Shown here: piece after piece, positions 17,116-26,980 of the stretch
How the letters are laid out: every line of letters starts with the position of its first letter
How positions within the stretch are numbered: position 1 is the first letter of the stretch
Assembly: GCF_014284275.1 (NCBI RefSeq)
Contig: NZ_JACOFU010000003.1
Span: forward strand, 62,001-126,000
Direction of reading: 5' to 3'
DNA: 64,000 bases
Source: Affinundibacterium amnicola
GTDB taxonomy: Bacteria; Pseudomonadota; Gammaproteobacteria; Burkholderiales; Burkholderiaceae_D
The notes under the pieces: generated by a model
The model's database searches: none
What the model saw: only the letters and a program-made list of their open reading frames with translations
What the model was told of the DNA's origin: nothing
Translations under genes and position numbers: made by a program

Positions 17116-18000
17116 ATGTCTAAACGTCTTCCACCATTAAACGCATTGAAGGTTTTTGAGGTCGCTGCACGGCGATTAAACTTCACGCGTGCGGCGGAAG
17201 AATTGCATGTGACGAATGCCGCTGTTAGCCATCAAATTAAATTACTGGAAGATTTTTTAGGGTTGGATCTATTTCAACGTAGCAATAATGTTTTGAAACT
17301 GACCGAGGCTGGCGAGCGTTATCTGCCGCGTATTCGCGAAGGTTTTAAGATTTTTCAACAAGCCACTGATACGCTGCTGAACGACAATAATGTCTTGCTT
17401 CGAGTGGGTGTGCCACCCTCATTTGGTTCCAAATGGTTAGTGCCACGGCTTTATCGTTTTCTCAATCGTCATCCACATATTCGTGTAGAAATCGTCTCAG
17501 AAGTGGATCGTAGTTATCGTGATTGTGATATCTCAATCGACTTTCGTCGCACGCAGTTTGCCGATTTTCGGATAGAGCCTTTTATCGCGACCGAAGTGTT
17601 TCCGGTGTGTAGTCCTGCAATCGCCAAAAATATGGTGCAACCGGCAGATCTCAGTAAGCAGACGTTATTGCATGAAGTCAGTGCCATGAATGATCCAGAC
17701 TACCCAAGCTGGCAATCATGGTTTTCAACTTTAGGTGTGAATGATAAAGACGTGCGCAAAGGGCCTTTGTTTACCTTGGCGTTGATGGCTTTGCAAGCAG
17801 CGATTGATGGCCAGGGTGTGGCCTTAGGACAGGCTCTCTTGGTTGAATACGATATTGCTGCGGGTCGATTAGTGCGACCATTTAATGTCGAGACTCCATT
17901 ACGTCTCGATTACTATTTGATCTACGCGGCGGATATGAAAGAGAACGCGGCATTTCAAGCTTTTCACCAATGGCTGATCAGCGAGGCACAATCGCGTTGA
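17116..18000 (+). CDS. LysR-family regulator, GcvA-like
   Basis: A 294-residue LysR-type activator. The helix-turn-helix spans roughly residues 8-65 (LPPLNALKVFEVAARRLNFTRAAEELHVTNAAVSHQIKLLE), which is the GcvA/AmpR-subgroup pattern; the remainder is the periplasmic-binding-protein-like effector domain (LRVGVPPSFGSKWLVPRLYRF). Start chosen at ATG 17116, nine codons inside an earlier ATG, because GAGGG lies just upstream at the right distance and the family begins with KRLPPLNAL. It is divergent from the deacetylase/deaminase/kinase cluster and probably controls it, with a cluster intermediate as co-inducer. Confidence 0.87.
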   Translation: MSKRLPPLNALKVFEVAARRLNFTRAAEELHVTNAAVSHQIKLLEDFLGLDLFQRSNNVLKLTEAGERYLPRIREGFKIFQQATDTLLNDNNVLLRVGVPPSFGSKWLVPRLYRFLNRHPHIRVEIVSEVDRSYRDCDISIDFRRTQFADFRIEPFIATEVFPVCSPAIAKNMVQPADLSKQTLLHEVSAMNDPDYPSWQSWFSTLGVNDKDVRKGPLFTLALMALQAAIDGQGVALGQALLVEYDIAAGRLVRPFNVETPLRLDYYLIYAADMKENAAFQAFHQWLISEAQSR

Positions 18001-18134
18001 TCCCGTTGACCGCCTTGTCGAAATCTTTTAAATAGAAGCGTGATAAGCATTACGCGCAATAGAAAGAAAAAATTCCATTGCGCGCAGGTTTCATTGGACG
18101 AATAAATTTACAAGACTGTGTTTAGACAAGTCAT

Positions 18135-18698
18135 TTAATTTGTCACAGCGGTGTTATACCAATAGCGATCAGACGCAGAAGCCGTGCTGGCGTAGGTTCT
18201 AACATACGCACCGTTACCAGGCCAAGGATCGTTGATATACAAAGTCGCACCGTTATTTGTATAGCCTTTCACGACCACAAAGTGGCCGCCACCACCAGTC
18301 CATTGCCATAGCAAAACATACGGGCGATTCGCATTGATTTTTGCAGTGGAATTGGCTTGCGATAAACGACCAACTACAGACGAACTGACACCCCAACCGT
18401 TCAAAATATAGGTGATGGTATTGGTTGGCTTGGGTTGGTTGGCGGTGCTATTCCAATTAAATGTTGTATTGCCACAAGCGTAGTTGATGCCAATTGCGTA
18501 GTTCACCTCGGCACATTGACTAGGCGTCTTGCCGAAAAAATTGAGTACCATCTGACTGGCACCCGCCCAGCACCATTGGCTATGCTCTTGCACGCGCAAA
18601 GGTACATTCAAATTTTTAGTTTGTGCTGACGCATAACTGCTAACCGCCAACACACCTAGTATGGAAAGAATTTGTAAACGACGAATTATTTTTTTCAT
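18135..18698 (-). CDS. Secreted papain-like cysteine protease (C39/AvrRpt2-like)
   Basis: A 187-residue protein with a signal peptide (LSILGVLAVSSYASAQ, cleavage near 26). QWCWAGASQM places the catalytic Cys at about residue 43; GGGGHFVVVKGY places the catalytic His at 139; LYINDPWPG supplies the Asn/Asp at 156-157. This is the papain-like fold used by bacteriocin-processing C39 peptidases and AvrRpt2-type effectors, here as a free secreted enzyme. Four extra cysteines (QCAEV, YACGN among them) may form disulfides. The secreted 242-residue protein gene lies 111 bases upstream on the same strand and may be its partner or substrate. Confidence 0.82.
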   Translation of the reverse strand: MKKIIRRLQILSILGVLAVSSYASAQTKNLNVPLRVQEHSQWCWAGASQMVLNFFGKTPSQCAEVNYAIGINYACGNTTFNWNSTANQPKPTNTITYILNGWGVSSSVVGRLSQANSTAKINANRPYVLLWQWTGGGGHFVVVKGYTNNGATLYINDPWPGNGAYVRTYASTASASDRYWYNTAVTN

Positions 18699-18809
18699 GT
18701 TCTTGTCTCCGGAACGAAATAAATTTGATGATCACGATCAAGATCTGTGATTTTTCAAATAGGTTATTGATGTTTTATTGCCAGGGCCTTGTTACTTAAG
18801 CTTCGCTGC

Positions 18810-19538
18810 TTACTTGCTAAAGCGTTCAAGATGATTGCGTACTGCATCTTGCAAGGCTGGCAGTACATCTTGGCTCGCTGCCAGAGGTGTATCCGCGTTG
18901 ACACCTTGGATACTGCGCAAAGATTGACGGGCGGCGAGTAGCGGTGCAAAACGTGCGCGGCCTTCCATATCTTTTACTTCCATAAAATCAGCGGTTGCTT
19001 GATAAATACGGATAAAGCGGAAAGCATTTTTGCCCGCGTGATTTTGTGTTGATACGTGTACGTCTTGCGCTAATTTCGCCGCACCCGCACCATTCACTTG
19101 CCATTTACCATTGAGCTTTTCCAGTTCGAGCAGCGCTACTGGGTTTTTGTCTACCAGTACAACAAAATTCCAGACGCCAGTACCCATCAGCATTTGATCA
19201 AATGGTCTGCCACCGGCTAATAAGGTTTGTGGATGCGCGGAATACACCTCAAAGCCGAGTCCTAGCGTGGCGTTTTTCAATTCCGAAATATCATTCACAT
19301 CGAAGGGAAAACCTTCGGGTAGTTCGCCATTTTTAATGTCTTTGCTGATGTCAGAAATTAATGTGCGTAAGCCAGCAGTCGCTGCATTACGCAAACCAGC
19401 TGGTTCTTTGGCGGCAGACGCTTTGGCGACTGCTTGTGCGTCAAAGGCAAGCCGTGTGCCGCTAGCACCTTGGGCGAAAGCAGGAATCGACGTCAACATG
19501 GCTATGCTGATCGCTAAAGTTTTCAAGGGAAATTTCAT
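18810..19538 (-). CDS. Secreted protein of unknown function
   Basis: A 242-residue protein with a clear signal peptide (MKFPLKTLAISIAMLTSIPAFAQ). The mature part is alanine- and leucine-rich at the ends with a central beta-rich stretch (MGTGVWNFVVLVDKNPVALLELEKLNGKWQVNGAGAAKLAQDV). I do not recognise the family. It lies upstream of, and in the same direction as, the secreted papain-like protease, with 111 bases between, so the pair could be an operon in which this protein is an inhibitor, chaperone or substrate (inference). Confidence 0.65.
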   Translation of the reverse strand: MKFPLKTLAISIAMLTSIPAFAQGASGTRLAFDAQAVAKASAAKEPAGLRNAATAGLRTLISDISKDIKNGELPEGFPFDVNDISELKNATLGLGFEVYSAHPQTLLAGGRPFDQMLMGTGVWNFVVLVDKNPVALLELEKLNGKWQVNGAGAAKLAQDVHVSTQNHAGKNAFRFIRIYQATADFMEVKDMEGRARFAPLLAARQSLRSIQGVNADTPLAASQDVLPALQDAVRNHLERFSK

Positions 19539-20088
19539 CGCTGTTTTCCTAGTTTAAATGTGTGGATAGATAAAACACCTGCGCAAAAAGGCAAAGCGTT
19601 TTTTGTTTGTCTACGGTTGGAACCTGCACACCGTGCTCGCATTACAAGGGATTTTTGATTGTGTAAAAGCTGACTTAAACGAAAAAGAACTATGCGGATT
19701 TATATGAAGTTCAATCGCAGTGACATGATTGCGTGGCGCATCTCTGGTGTCTTGTGTAAAAAGATGAAATTTTGACGTGTGAAATGACGTCTACACCAAA
19801 TTTAAGACGTCATTCTGAATGAATACGAAAAGCACTATTAACTAAATCGATGTACTTGTCGCGCCACAAATGCTGAGTCGAAAAATTCAGCATTGACTGA
19901 AGAGGCGGGAGTGTCGGCAGAAAGCGCGGAGTTTGATACTTTTATGCAGGGATGAAATGTTGGCAGAGAATTGACGACGCTTGATGTTGCGTTGACTTGT
20001 GAACTGAATTGGTCTGAAGAACGCTCTGAAATCGCAGAGATACAGTTTTCAGACCAACTTCTAGGCCAAATAAGCGCAGGTCGGCTGC
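19539..20088. other. 550-base intergenic stretch, one hairpin
   Basis: No gene is visible. A perfect 10-bp inverted repeat AATGACGTCT / AGACGTCATT lies at 19783-19814 with a 12-base loop. TTGGTCTGAA and TTCAGACCAA form a stem close to the 3' end of udh (about 20009-20065) and may help end its transcript, though no T run follows. Confidence 0.4.
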
Positions 20089-20904
20089 TTATTTATACTG
20101 CGGTCCCGTCAGTAAAAATCCACCACCTTGATAAATCGTTGTGATGTCATCTTTCTCAGGATAGTCACCGCTATCAGGGAATTTATGGGTAAACTGAGTT
20201 GAGCTATCTTTGGCTTGATAACCGAGATGGCTGGCGTAGCGATTATCCCACCAGCTTGCCGGATTATCTGACATGCCAAACGCAATCGTGTGACCTACGC
20301 GCGGCGTGAACAAGCAGCAGCGCAGCATTTCGACTAAATCATCGTAGCTAAAATAAGTCACCAGCATGCGCTTGTTGATTGGTTCAGGGAAAGAGGAGCC
20401 GATTCGCAGGCAGACGGTTTCAATGCCGAAGCGATCGTAATAATAGCGTGATAAATCTTCGCCGAAACATTTGCTAATGCCGTACATGCCGTCGGGGCGG
20501 CGTGGGCTATTCGCATCAATGTAGTCGGTCGTTTTGTAATATCCCACGGCGTGATTTGAGCTAGCAAACACCACACGTTTAACGCCAGCTTTGTGTACGG
20601 CTTCGTAGATATTGTAAGTGCCTTGAATATTCGCCGTCATGATGGCTTCAAAATTATTCTCGGTAGAGATACCGCCAAAGTGTAAGACCACATCGACACC
20701 CTCCATCAGCGCATGGACTGCAGCTTTATCTGCCAGATCGCATTGCACGACTTCTTCACCTGCTTGTGCTGCACCCATGTCACTAATATCGCTTAATCGC
20801 ACGATCTCTGCCCAAGGTTTAATTCGCTCACGCAAGATGCGGCCTAGACCACCTGCTGCACCGGTTAATAAGATACGCTTAAATGGTTTTTGATTTGCTG
20901 TCAT
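20089..20904 (-). CDS. udh: Uronate dehydrogenase
   Basis: A 271-residue NAD-dependent extended SDR. RILLTGAAGGLGRILRE is the N-terminal GxxGxxG motif, VLHFGGISTENNFE and YGISKCFGEDLSRYYYDRFG (YxxxK) are characteristic of uronate dehydrogenases, as is the closing segment with NPASWWDNRYASHLGY. It oxidises D-galacturonate or D-glucuronate to the aldaro-lactone. The product would be opened by the SMP-30-type lactonase at 49.2 kb and dehydrated by GarD just upstream. Start taken at ATG 20904; a TTG four codons earlier is less likely. A palindromic repeat separates it from garD. Confidence 0.9.
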   Translation of the reverse strand: MTANQKPFKRILLTGAAGGLGRILRERIKPWAEIVRLSDISDMGAAQAGEEVVQCDLADKAAVHALMEGVDVVLHFGGISTENNFEAIMTANIQGTYNIYEAVHKAGVKRVVFASSNHAVGYYKTTDYIDANSPRRPDGMYGISKCFGEDLSRYYYDRFGIETVCLRIGSSFPEPINKRMLVTYFSYDDLVEMLRCCLFTPRVGHTIAFGMSDNPASWWDNRYASHLGYQAKDSSTQFTHKFPDSGDYPEKDDITTIYQGGGFLLTGPQYK

Positions 20905-20937
20905 GGTCGTTCTCAACTAGTTTTTTGTGGTTATAAA

Positions 20938-21110
20938 CTCCCTTTTCCCGTAAGCGAGAGAAGGGTGGGAATGAGGGACGTTCAGAACTGAGCACAGAGA
21001 TGAGAAGTATCCACTTCAAAATCCCATCATCGATTTAGCTAGTTCTAATCGATGTCTCATTCTGAACCACCCTCACCCTAACCCTCTCCCGCATGCGGGA
21101 GAGGGGACTT
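20938..21110. repeat. Palindromic intergenic repeat between garD and udh
   Basis: Left arm CTCCCTTTTCCCGTAAGCGA with a GAGAAGGGTGGGAATGAGGG extension and right arm CCCTCACCCTAACCCTCTCC followed by a GCATGC-centred hairpin form an interrupted inverted repeat. The same family recurs at 56194-56367. It may stabilise or terminate the upstream garD message. Confidence 0.65.
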
Positions 21111-21128
21111 ATCACGGTGGTCACAAGT

Positions 21129-22691
21129 TTAAGTAATTGGCGCTGGATTAAACAACACCAGTGCATTATGCAACTTCCAATACTCAGCCCAGGTCTTTTT
21201 ACCGCTGGCGACTTCTAACATGAAATGAAAAAGTTCCCAGCCCAATTCTTCAATCGTCGCTTCGCCGCTGGCGATACGGCCTGCATTGATATCCATCAGA
21301 TCATGCCAGCGTCGTGCTAAATCGTTGCGCGTTGCGACTTTGATCACGGGTACGGCGGCTAAACCGTAAGGCGTGCCACGTCCCGTGGTGAAGATATGCA
21401 AGTTCATCCCCGCCGCTGTTTGTAATGTGCCACAGATAAAATCGCTGGCAGGCGTTGCGGCGTAGATTAAGCCTTTTTGTGTCAATTTTTCGCCGGGTGA
21501 TAACACGCCAGTGATCGCTGCGCTGCCTGATTTCACGATAGAACCCATGGCTTTTTCAACGATATTCGACAGTCCACCTTTTTTATTACCTGGTGTGGTG
21601 TTCGCACTGCGATCAACTCCGCCGCGTTTCAAATACTGATCATACCAATCCATTTCACGGATCATCGCTTCGGCGATTTCTGGCGTCGCAGCACGTGAGG
21701 TCAATTGATCAATCCCATCACGCACTTCAGTTACTTCAGAAAACATTACGGTAGCGCCAGCACGTACTAATAAATCGGTCGCAAAGCCAACCGCAGGATT
21801 CGCAGTGACGCCTGAGAATGCATCACTACCACCGCATTGCACGCCGACGACTAATTCTGAAGCAGGGCAGGTTTCGCGTTGACGTTGATTCAGTTTGTCT
21901 AAATGTTTTTCAGCGGTTTGCATAATGCTGGTGATCATGCTTTGAAAACCGATATGGCCAGCATCTTGCAAACACACGACATCGGGTTCTGCTTGTTCTT
22001 GCGTCTGCGCCTGAATTGGAATTACTGACTTTGGAAACAGGCGCGTCGGTTGGAGTTTTTCACACCCCAAACTAACCACCATGGTCTGGCCGCCAAAGTT
22101 GGGATTGAGACTAATGTTGCGTACAGTACGAATTGGTATCATCGCGTCAGGAGCATCGATTGCCACACCGCAGCCATAGCTATGCTCAAGTCCAACGACA
22201 TCATCGACGTTGGGATAGCGTGGCAACAACTCTTCTTTAATACGCTTCACCGCATAATCGACCACACCAGCGACACATTGCACGGTGGTGGTGATCGCCA
22301 AAATGTTACGGGTGCCAACACTGCCATCGGCATTGCGGAAACCTTGGAAGGTATAGCCTTCTAAAGCCGGCATCTCTGGTGCTTTGCGATTAGCAATCGG
22401 GAGATTCTGTAGTTCGCGCGCTGGCGGCAATTGCACTAGCGCTTCTTGTATCCAACTGCCTGCGGCGATGTCAGCTTGTGCATAACCAATCGTCACGTTA
22501 TAGCGTGTGATCGCTTGATCTTTCGCGATCTCAATGAGTGCGACCTTATGCCCTTGCGGTATTGCTTCTCGTAGCATTAAGCCATTATTAAATTGCGTAC
22601 CTGCTGGCAGGCCGCCGTCATTGACGACGATGGCGACGTTATCCTTTTCATGCATACGTATGAATAAGGGTGTCTGTGTATCTGCAGCCAT
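21129..22691 (-). CDS. garD: Galactarate dehydratase, UxaA family
   Basis: A 520-residue dehydratase. An N-terminal SAF-like domain ([24 protein letters not shown]) is followed by the large UxaA/GarD catalytic region with [41 protein letters not shown] and [23 protein letters not shown]. It dehydrates galactarate to 5-keto-4-deoxy-D-glucarate, the substrate of KdgD encoded at 53.4 kb. The closest alternative is altronate dehydratase, but the neighbouring uronate dehydrogenase and the KdgD locus favour galactarate. Upstream lie FadR-type operator repeats and a divergent GntR regulator gene that probably controls it. Confidence 0.88.
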   Translation of the reverse strand: MAADTQTPLFIRMHEKDNVAIVVNDGGLPAGTQFNNGLMLREAIPQGHKVALIEIAKDQAITRYNVTIGYAQADIAAGSWIQEALVQLPPARELQNLPIANRKAPEMPALEGYTFQGFRNADGSVGTRNILAITTTVQCVAGVVDYAVKRIKEELLPRYPNVDDVVGLEHSYGCGVAIDAPDAMIPIRTVRNISLNPNFGGQTMVVSLGCEKLQPTRLFPKSVIPIQAQTQEQAEPDVVCLQDAGHIGFQSMITSIMQTAEKHLDKLNQRQRETCPASELVVGVQCGGSDAFSGVTANPAVGFATDLLVRAGATVMFSEVTEVRDGIDQLTSRAATPEIAEAMIREMDWYDQYLKRGGVDRSANTTPGNKKGGLSNIVEKAMGSIVKSGSAAITGVLSPGEKLTQKGLIYAATPASDFICGTLQTAAGMNLHIFTTGRGTPYGLAAVPVIKVATRNDLARRWHDLMDINAGRIASGEATIEELGWELFHFMLEVASGKKTWAEYWKLHNALVLFNPAPIT

Positions 22692-22777
22692 CTTTTCCTC
22701 TCTTCCAGTCTTTTTATTCGTGGTTCTTTTTTGCCTTAATCACACATCATCTAATGAATGCTATCTATCTTTTAGTC

Positions 22778-22792
22778 ACTGGTCTGACCAGT
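22778..22792. promoter_or_regulatory. FCD/GntR operator candidate 1 (garD side)
   Basis: The perfect 15-bp palindrome ACTGGTCTGACCAGT contains TGGTCTGACCA, matching the TGGTnnnACCA pattern of FadR-type GntR proteins. It lies 87 bases upstream of the garD start. Confidence 0.7.
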
Positions 22793-23049
22793 AGCTTTGA
22801 TCTATTGTTACTTTCAAACCTCACAAAAGACACTTTATTACGACACATTAGGGATGCAGATTGGATGCACTTTGCCGCTTCATTCGCGTTGTTTTTCTTG
22901 GTAATTCTTTGGTGATCTTGATGGCTTAAGGAAAAAGATACGCTTATTACGAAATCTAATGCGATATCAATTTCGACTCTCTTCGGAGCTTTCTTGATGT
23001 GGCGAGTATGCCACCAAAAAAAATATTTGGCTAGTCCGCATTGCAAAAT

Positions 23050-23079
23050 TGGTCTAACCACATTAGAATGGTCTTACCA
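23050..23079. promoter_or_regulatory. FCD/GntR operator pair (gntR side)
   Basis: TGGTCTAACCA (23050-23060) and TGGTCTTACCA (23069-23079) are two copies of the same pattern, 19 bases apart start to start, about 120 bases upstream of the divergent regulator gene. The 504-base gap 22692-23195 contains nothing else recognisable. Confidence 0.7.
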
Positions 23080-23195
23080 AATGCGGCAAAATAGAGACAG
23101 CCTGAACTTGCTTTTGTTGCTTGTCAGTCTGTAGTTCGACAGTCGATCTATTTCTGCATACAGAAGAATTTGAGAGAGCGCGCACCTAGTCGAGC

Positions 23196-23891
23196 ATGAG
23201 TAAAAAAGCCTATTCAGCAGCAACAGCAGAGCATGAACCGCGACTTTACCGGGTGGTAGCTAATCGCATTCAGGCTTTGATTGTTGAAACAGGTTTGCTT
23301 GCTGGTGATCGTTTGCCATCCGAGCGCGAGTTGGCGGCGCGCTTGCAAGTGAGTCGTGCTTCTTTACGCGAAGCTGTGCTGGCGCTGGAGTTGGGTGGTG
23401 TGCTCGAAGTGCGTGGTGGATCTGGTGTGTATTTGTGTGACGATACATTGGATGAGGTCATCCCTGAAGTTGGCCCAGGTCCATTTGAAGTTTTATCAGC
23501 ACGTCGTTTGATTGAAGCAGAAGTGGCGGCAATCGCGGCACGCGTTGCCACTGACGGTGCGATTGATACGATTTGGAAAGCGGTATTGGAAATGGAAAAG
23601 CATCACCATAATCCAGCGAGCAATGAACAAGCAGATCGTGAGTTTCATTTGTCGATTGCGCGTGCTACTGGCAACAGTGCTTTGGTCGGTACCATGGAGT
23701 ATTTGTGGAATCAACGCGGTAGTTTGTGGCATCGCTTGAAGGAACATTTTCAGACTGAAGAATTGCGTCAGCAAACTTTGGGTGATCATCGCCAAATTTT
23801 GCAGGCAATCGTTGCGCATGATCCTGCCGAGGCAAGACGTGCGATGCGTGCACACCTTGAACGCGTGACCAGAACGTTCTCGCGTGGCTAA
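23196..23891 (+). CDS. GntR-family regulator with FCD domain
   Basis: A 231-residue regulator. The winged HTH covers about residues 18-85 (LYRVVANRIQALIVETGLLAGDRLPSERELAARLQVSRASLREAVLALELGGVLEVRGGSGVYL); the C-terminal FCD domain has the metal/ligand residues REFHLSIARATGNSALVGTM and LGDHRQILQAIVAHDPAEARRAMRAHL. It is divergent from garD and upstream of a pectin TonB receptor; TGGTCTnACCA repeats lie on both sides, indicating autoregulation and control of garD and the receptor. Galacturonate, galactarate or a derivative is the likely ligand (inference). Confidence 0.9.
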   Translation: MSKKAYSAATAEHEPRLYRVVANRIQALIVETGLLAGDRLPSERELAARLQVSRASLREAVLALELGGVLEVRGGSGVYLCDDTLDEVIPEVGPGPFEVLSARRLIEAEVAAIAARVATDGAIDTIWKAVLEMEKHHHNPASNEQADREFHLSIARATGNSALVGTMEYLWNQRGSLWHRLKEHFQTEELRQQTLGDHRQILQAIVAHDPAEARRAMRAHLERVTRTFSRG

Positions 23892-23965
23892 GTGCTTCAG
23901 TGTAGCTAAACATGGTTAACGAGTAGTTGCGCTAATCAGGTAAAGAATTTGTAGTGAAAATTGAC

Positions 23966-24046
23966 CGGTCAGACCTCGGTGCAGCAAGCCTGCCCTTCGT
24001 CGCGACGGCAACGGGTACGCGAGGTACTCCGACTAAGGTCTCACCA
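23966..24046. promoter_or_regulatory. Operator-like repeats upstream of the TonB receptor
   Basis: CGGTCAGACCT (23966-23976) and AGGTCTCACCA (24036-24046) keep the GGTnnnACC core of the FCD/GntR repeats seen near garD. They lie about 140 and 65 bases before the receptor start and would tie receptor synthesis to the same regulator. The match is weaker than at garD. Confidence 0.45.
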
Positions 24047-24108
24047 TACAAAGAGAAAATACTCGGCGATGGATGGGCTTCAATTTAAAAAAATAGTAGG
24101 AGACAGTG

Positions 24109-26817
24109 ATGCAAGTTAGTATGAAAAATCCAAAGAAATCACCAGTAAAACAATTGGCCTTGTCCGCAATTACCATTGCCGTCATGGGTCTGATGCAACA
24201 AGCTTCCGCGCAAGAACCCATGCGCGTTGAGGTAACCGGCTCTTCCATCAAGCGCCTGGCAAGTGAAGCATCTTTACCGATCACCAGCGTATCTGGTGAA
24301 GAATTTGAAAAGCGCGGCATGACTACCTTGGCAGATTTGATGATGGCATTGCCGCAATCAAATTCCTTAGCGCCGTCCAATGCAGGCTCTGGTACCAACA
24401 TCAATTTACGTGGCTTGGGCGTGAATCGCACCCTAGTGCTGTTGAATGGTCGTCGTCTCGCAAACGAAGCGATTGCCGATGGTTATGCCAATCTGGATGT
24501 GATTCCCATGAGTGCGATTGCACGCGTTGAGATTTTGAATGACGGTGCATCGTCGATTTATGGCTCCGATGCGATTGGTGGCGTGGTTAACTTCATCACT
24601 AAGCGTGATTTCCAAGGCGCTACCATCACTGGTCAAATTCTTGACCCGCAACGTGATGGCGGTGGCGATGAGAAGCGTTTGAGTTTTACGGTAGGTGCTG
24701 GCGATTTGCAAAAAGATGGTTGGAATATTTATGCAACGATGGATGGATTACGTCGCAGTCGTTTGGCGGCCTCTGATCGTGCTGAGCTCACATCGAATGA
24801 ATTATTAAGCAGTATTGGGCGCGCGCCTTCATTGGCAAGTGGTGGTTTTGCCAGCCCAGCAAACTTCACTATTCCTAGTAATAAATCATTTGCTGCTGCC
24901 AATCCGTACTACGCAAGCGGGTGCTTAGCACCATACTCAATTCAAGGTGGCAAGAATACCTGTGTCATTGATAATCGTAATTACAACACGGCGATTTATG
25001 GTCGTGAACAATTAACGTTTTTCGCCAAAGCGACAAAAAAAATCAGTGATGATCATATCTTTTCTATCGATTACTCACGCGGTCAAGGTCAGATTTTTGG
25101 CACTAAAATTCCAACCACGAGTCTGGCGGCGAATGGCGTGACTGCGTTATTGCCAGCGACAAGCAAATGGTATCCGGGTGGAAGCGGTGGAGTTCCAGCA
25201 GTCGCTGGTACCAATGGCGCGCCTTTGCTGGTGACTTGGAGCGTGGCTGATGCAGGCATGTATATCACGAAAGATGAGCAAATCAATCAGCGCTTAAATT
25301 TTTCCGATGAAGGTGTGATCGGTGGTTGGGACTACAAAGCAGGTCTGGTAATCGGTATCAGTGATCGCGTTGGTTATCTTGATTCTGGTTCTTTGGATGG
25401 TCCGAAATTATTGTCTGGAATTGCGAGCGGTGTGCTCAATCCTTTCGGCGTTCAAGACGCCACTGGTAAAGCTTACCTCGATAGTATTTCGCTCAACGGT
25501 CAGAAATTACGTGTTTCGCAAAGTACATTTACTGGTGTGGAATTGACGGTGAGTAAGCCGATTATGACCTTGTCAGCAGGTTCTGTTGGTTTGGCATTGG
25601 GGGCGGATTTTCATCGTGATACGACGGAAGACGTGAAGACGGATGTTGGTTTGGCGGCGACTTATGCTGCTTCGACGCCATCACGTGGTCAGGGTTCGCG
25701 CAATGTGGCAGCATTGTTTGCGGAGTTGGAAATTCCAGTGACAAAAACCTTGAACGTCAATCTCGCTTTGCGTGATGATCACTTCAGTGATTTTGGAAAT
25801 ACACTCAATCCTAAAGCGAGTTTCCGTTATCAACCAAATTCCAGCATCATGTTCCGCGGCTCGGCAAACACAGGTTTCCGTGCGCCGACTTTGTTTGATC
25901 GCTATGGCTATCGTCTTCCGGGTGCCACTACGACCACTTCATCGAACTGGGATGATCCTTTGCAGTGTCCAAGTGCGACACCAGCAATCGCGAATACAGG
26001 TAAGCCTTTGCCAGGTTTGGTGGCAGCGACAGTGTGTAACGTCAAGTTACCAAAACAAACGGGTAGTAATGCAGAGTTAGTTCCAGAAACTTCCGTTGGT
26101 GGTACTTTAGGTGTGGTGTTAGAGCCAATGAAAAATCTGACCATGTCTTTCGATTACTGGCGTGTAAATATGGACGACATGCTGGCGAATTTACCTGAAC
26201 AAGCTTACTTCTTAAATCCAACGAAGTACGCTGATTTCTTCGTGCGTGATGCGACAGGTAAATTGTTGTACATCAAAAACACCACGATGAATTTGGGCGG
26301 ACAAAAAGCCGCAGGTATTGACGTTGCGACGAATTACACTTTCCCAAAATCCGATTTGGGGACTTTCAAGGTGCAATTGAACGGCACGTATTTGACGCAA
26401 TTTGATAATCAGTTAGAGAAGGGTGGAGAGTTTGTTTCTAATATCGGCCGTTTCGGTTTGGCGAGCAATGGTACGACTAGTAGTTTGCCGATCATCACTT
26501 TCCGTTGGAAACACAATTTGGCTTTGTCCTGGTCTAAGGGCAACTGGACTTCTCAGCTGACTCAAAACTACAACACTGGATACTACGATCAAAACTTGGT
26601 TGCGGCGCAGTACCATCGTGATATTGAGCAGTACACGGTGTACAACTTTACGATGAGTTATAAAGGCTTTAAAAACCTGAGTATCGTATTCGGTGTGAAT
26701 AATTTGTTCGATGTGAATCCGCCTGTTACCAATCACAGTGGTTACAACGGTTATTTAAGTAGTGCTGCTAGCCCTATCGGTCGCGCCTTTAATACGCGTG
26801 TGACTTATACTTTTTAA
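24109..26817 (+). CDS. TonB-dependent receptor for pectin-derived oligosaccharides
   Basis: An outer-membrane receptor of 902 residues: signal peptide (LALSAITIAVMGLMQQASAQ), plug domain (VTGSSIKRLASEASLPITSVSGEEFEKRG through RVEILNDGASSIYGSDAIGGVVNFITKR) and a 22-strand barrel ending in RVTYTF with the C-terminal Phe needed for assembly. It lies at the head of a pectinase cluster, so pectin or galacturonan fragments are the probable cargo. ATG 24109 is preferred over the GTG just before it; TAGGAG at 24097-24102 is the ribosome site. A terminator follows, so the pectinases probably have their own promoter or depend on read-through. Confidence 0.88.
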   Translation: MQVSMKNPKKSPVKQLALSAITIAVMGLMQQASAQEPMRVEVTGSSIKRLASEASLPITSVSGEEFEKRGMTTLADLMMALPQSNSLAPSNAGSGTNINLRGLGVNRTLVLLNGRRLANEAIADGYANLDVIPMSAIARVEILNDGASSIYGSDAIGGVVNFITKRDFQGATITGQILDPQRDGGGDEKRLSFTVGAGDLQKDGWNIYATMDGLRRSRLAASDRAELTSNELLSSIGRAPSLASGGFASPANFTIPSNKSFAAANPYYASGCLAPYSIQGGKNTCVIDNRNYNTAIYGREQLTFFAKATKKISDDHIFSIDYSRGQGQIFGTKIPTTSLAANGVTALLPATSKWYPGGSGGVPAVAGTNGAPLLVTWSVADAGMYITKDEQINQRLNFSDEGVIGGWDYKAGLVIGISDRVGYLDSGSLDGPKLLSGIASGVLNPFGVQDATGKAYLDSISLNGQKLRVSQSTFTGVELTVSKPIMTLSAGSVGLALGADFHRDTTEDVKTDVGLAATYAASTPSRGQGSRNVAALFAELEIPVTKTLNVNLALRDDHFSDFGNTLNPKASFRYQPNSSIMFRGSANTGFRAPTLFDRYGYRLPGATTTTSSNWDDPLQCPSATPAIANTGKPLPGLVAATVCNVKLPKQTGSNAELVPETSVGGTLGVVLEPMKNLTMSFDYWRVNMDDMLANLPEQAYFLNPTKYADFFVRDATGKLLYIKNTTMNLGGQKAAGIDVATNYTFPKSDLGTFKVQLNGTYLTQFDNQLEKGGEFVSNIGRFGLASNGTTSSLPIITFRWKHNLALSWSKGNWTSQLTQNYNTGYYDQNLVAAQYHRDIEQYTVYNFTMSYKGFKNLSIVFGVNNLFDVNPPVTNHSGYNGYLSSAASPIGRAFNTRVTYTF

Positions 26818-26852
26818 GCTTGGATAGTACATTTCAGGTTCGGACATGAGAC

Positions 26853-26904
26853 AAGCCCGGTATTCAAGTTGATCACACTGATCGAACTGATACCGGGCTT
26901 TTTT
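26853..26904 (+). terminator. Rho-independent terminator after the TonB receptor
   Basis: AAGCCCGGTAT (26853-26863) pairs perfectly with ATACCGGGCTT (26890-26900), followed by a T run on the plus strand. It lies 36 bases after the receptor stop. Confidence 0.75.
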
Positions 26905-26980
26905 GATTGCCCATCAATACAATAGCGTCGGGTTTTCGTGAAACATCAATCGAAGACCTGATTGCAACAATGGATTCAAT

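Noticed and set aside
23985-24050. Possible third copy of the MITE-like element (shared GACTAAGG motif)
   Set aside because: Only a short motif is shared; the characteristic ends with ACTTACGCAAAA are absent.
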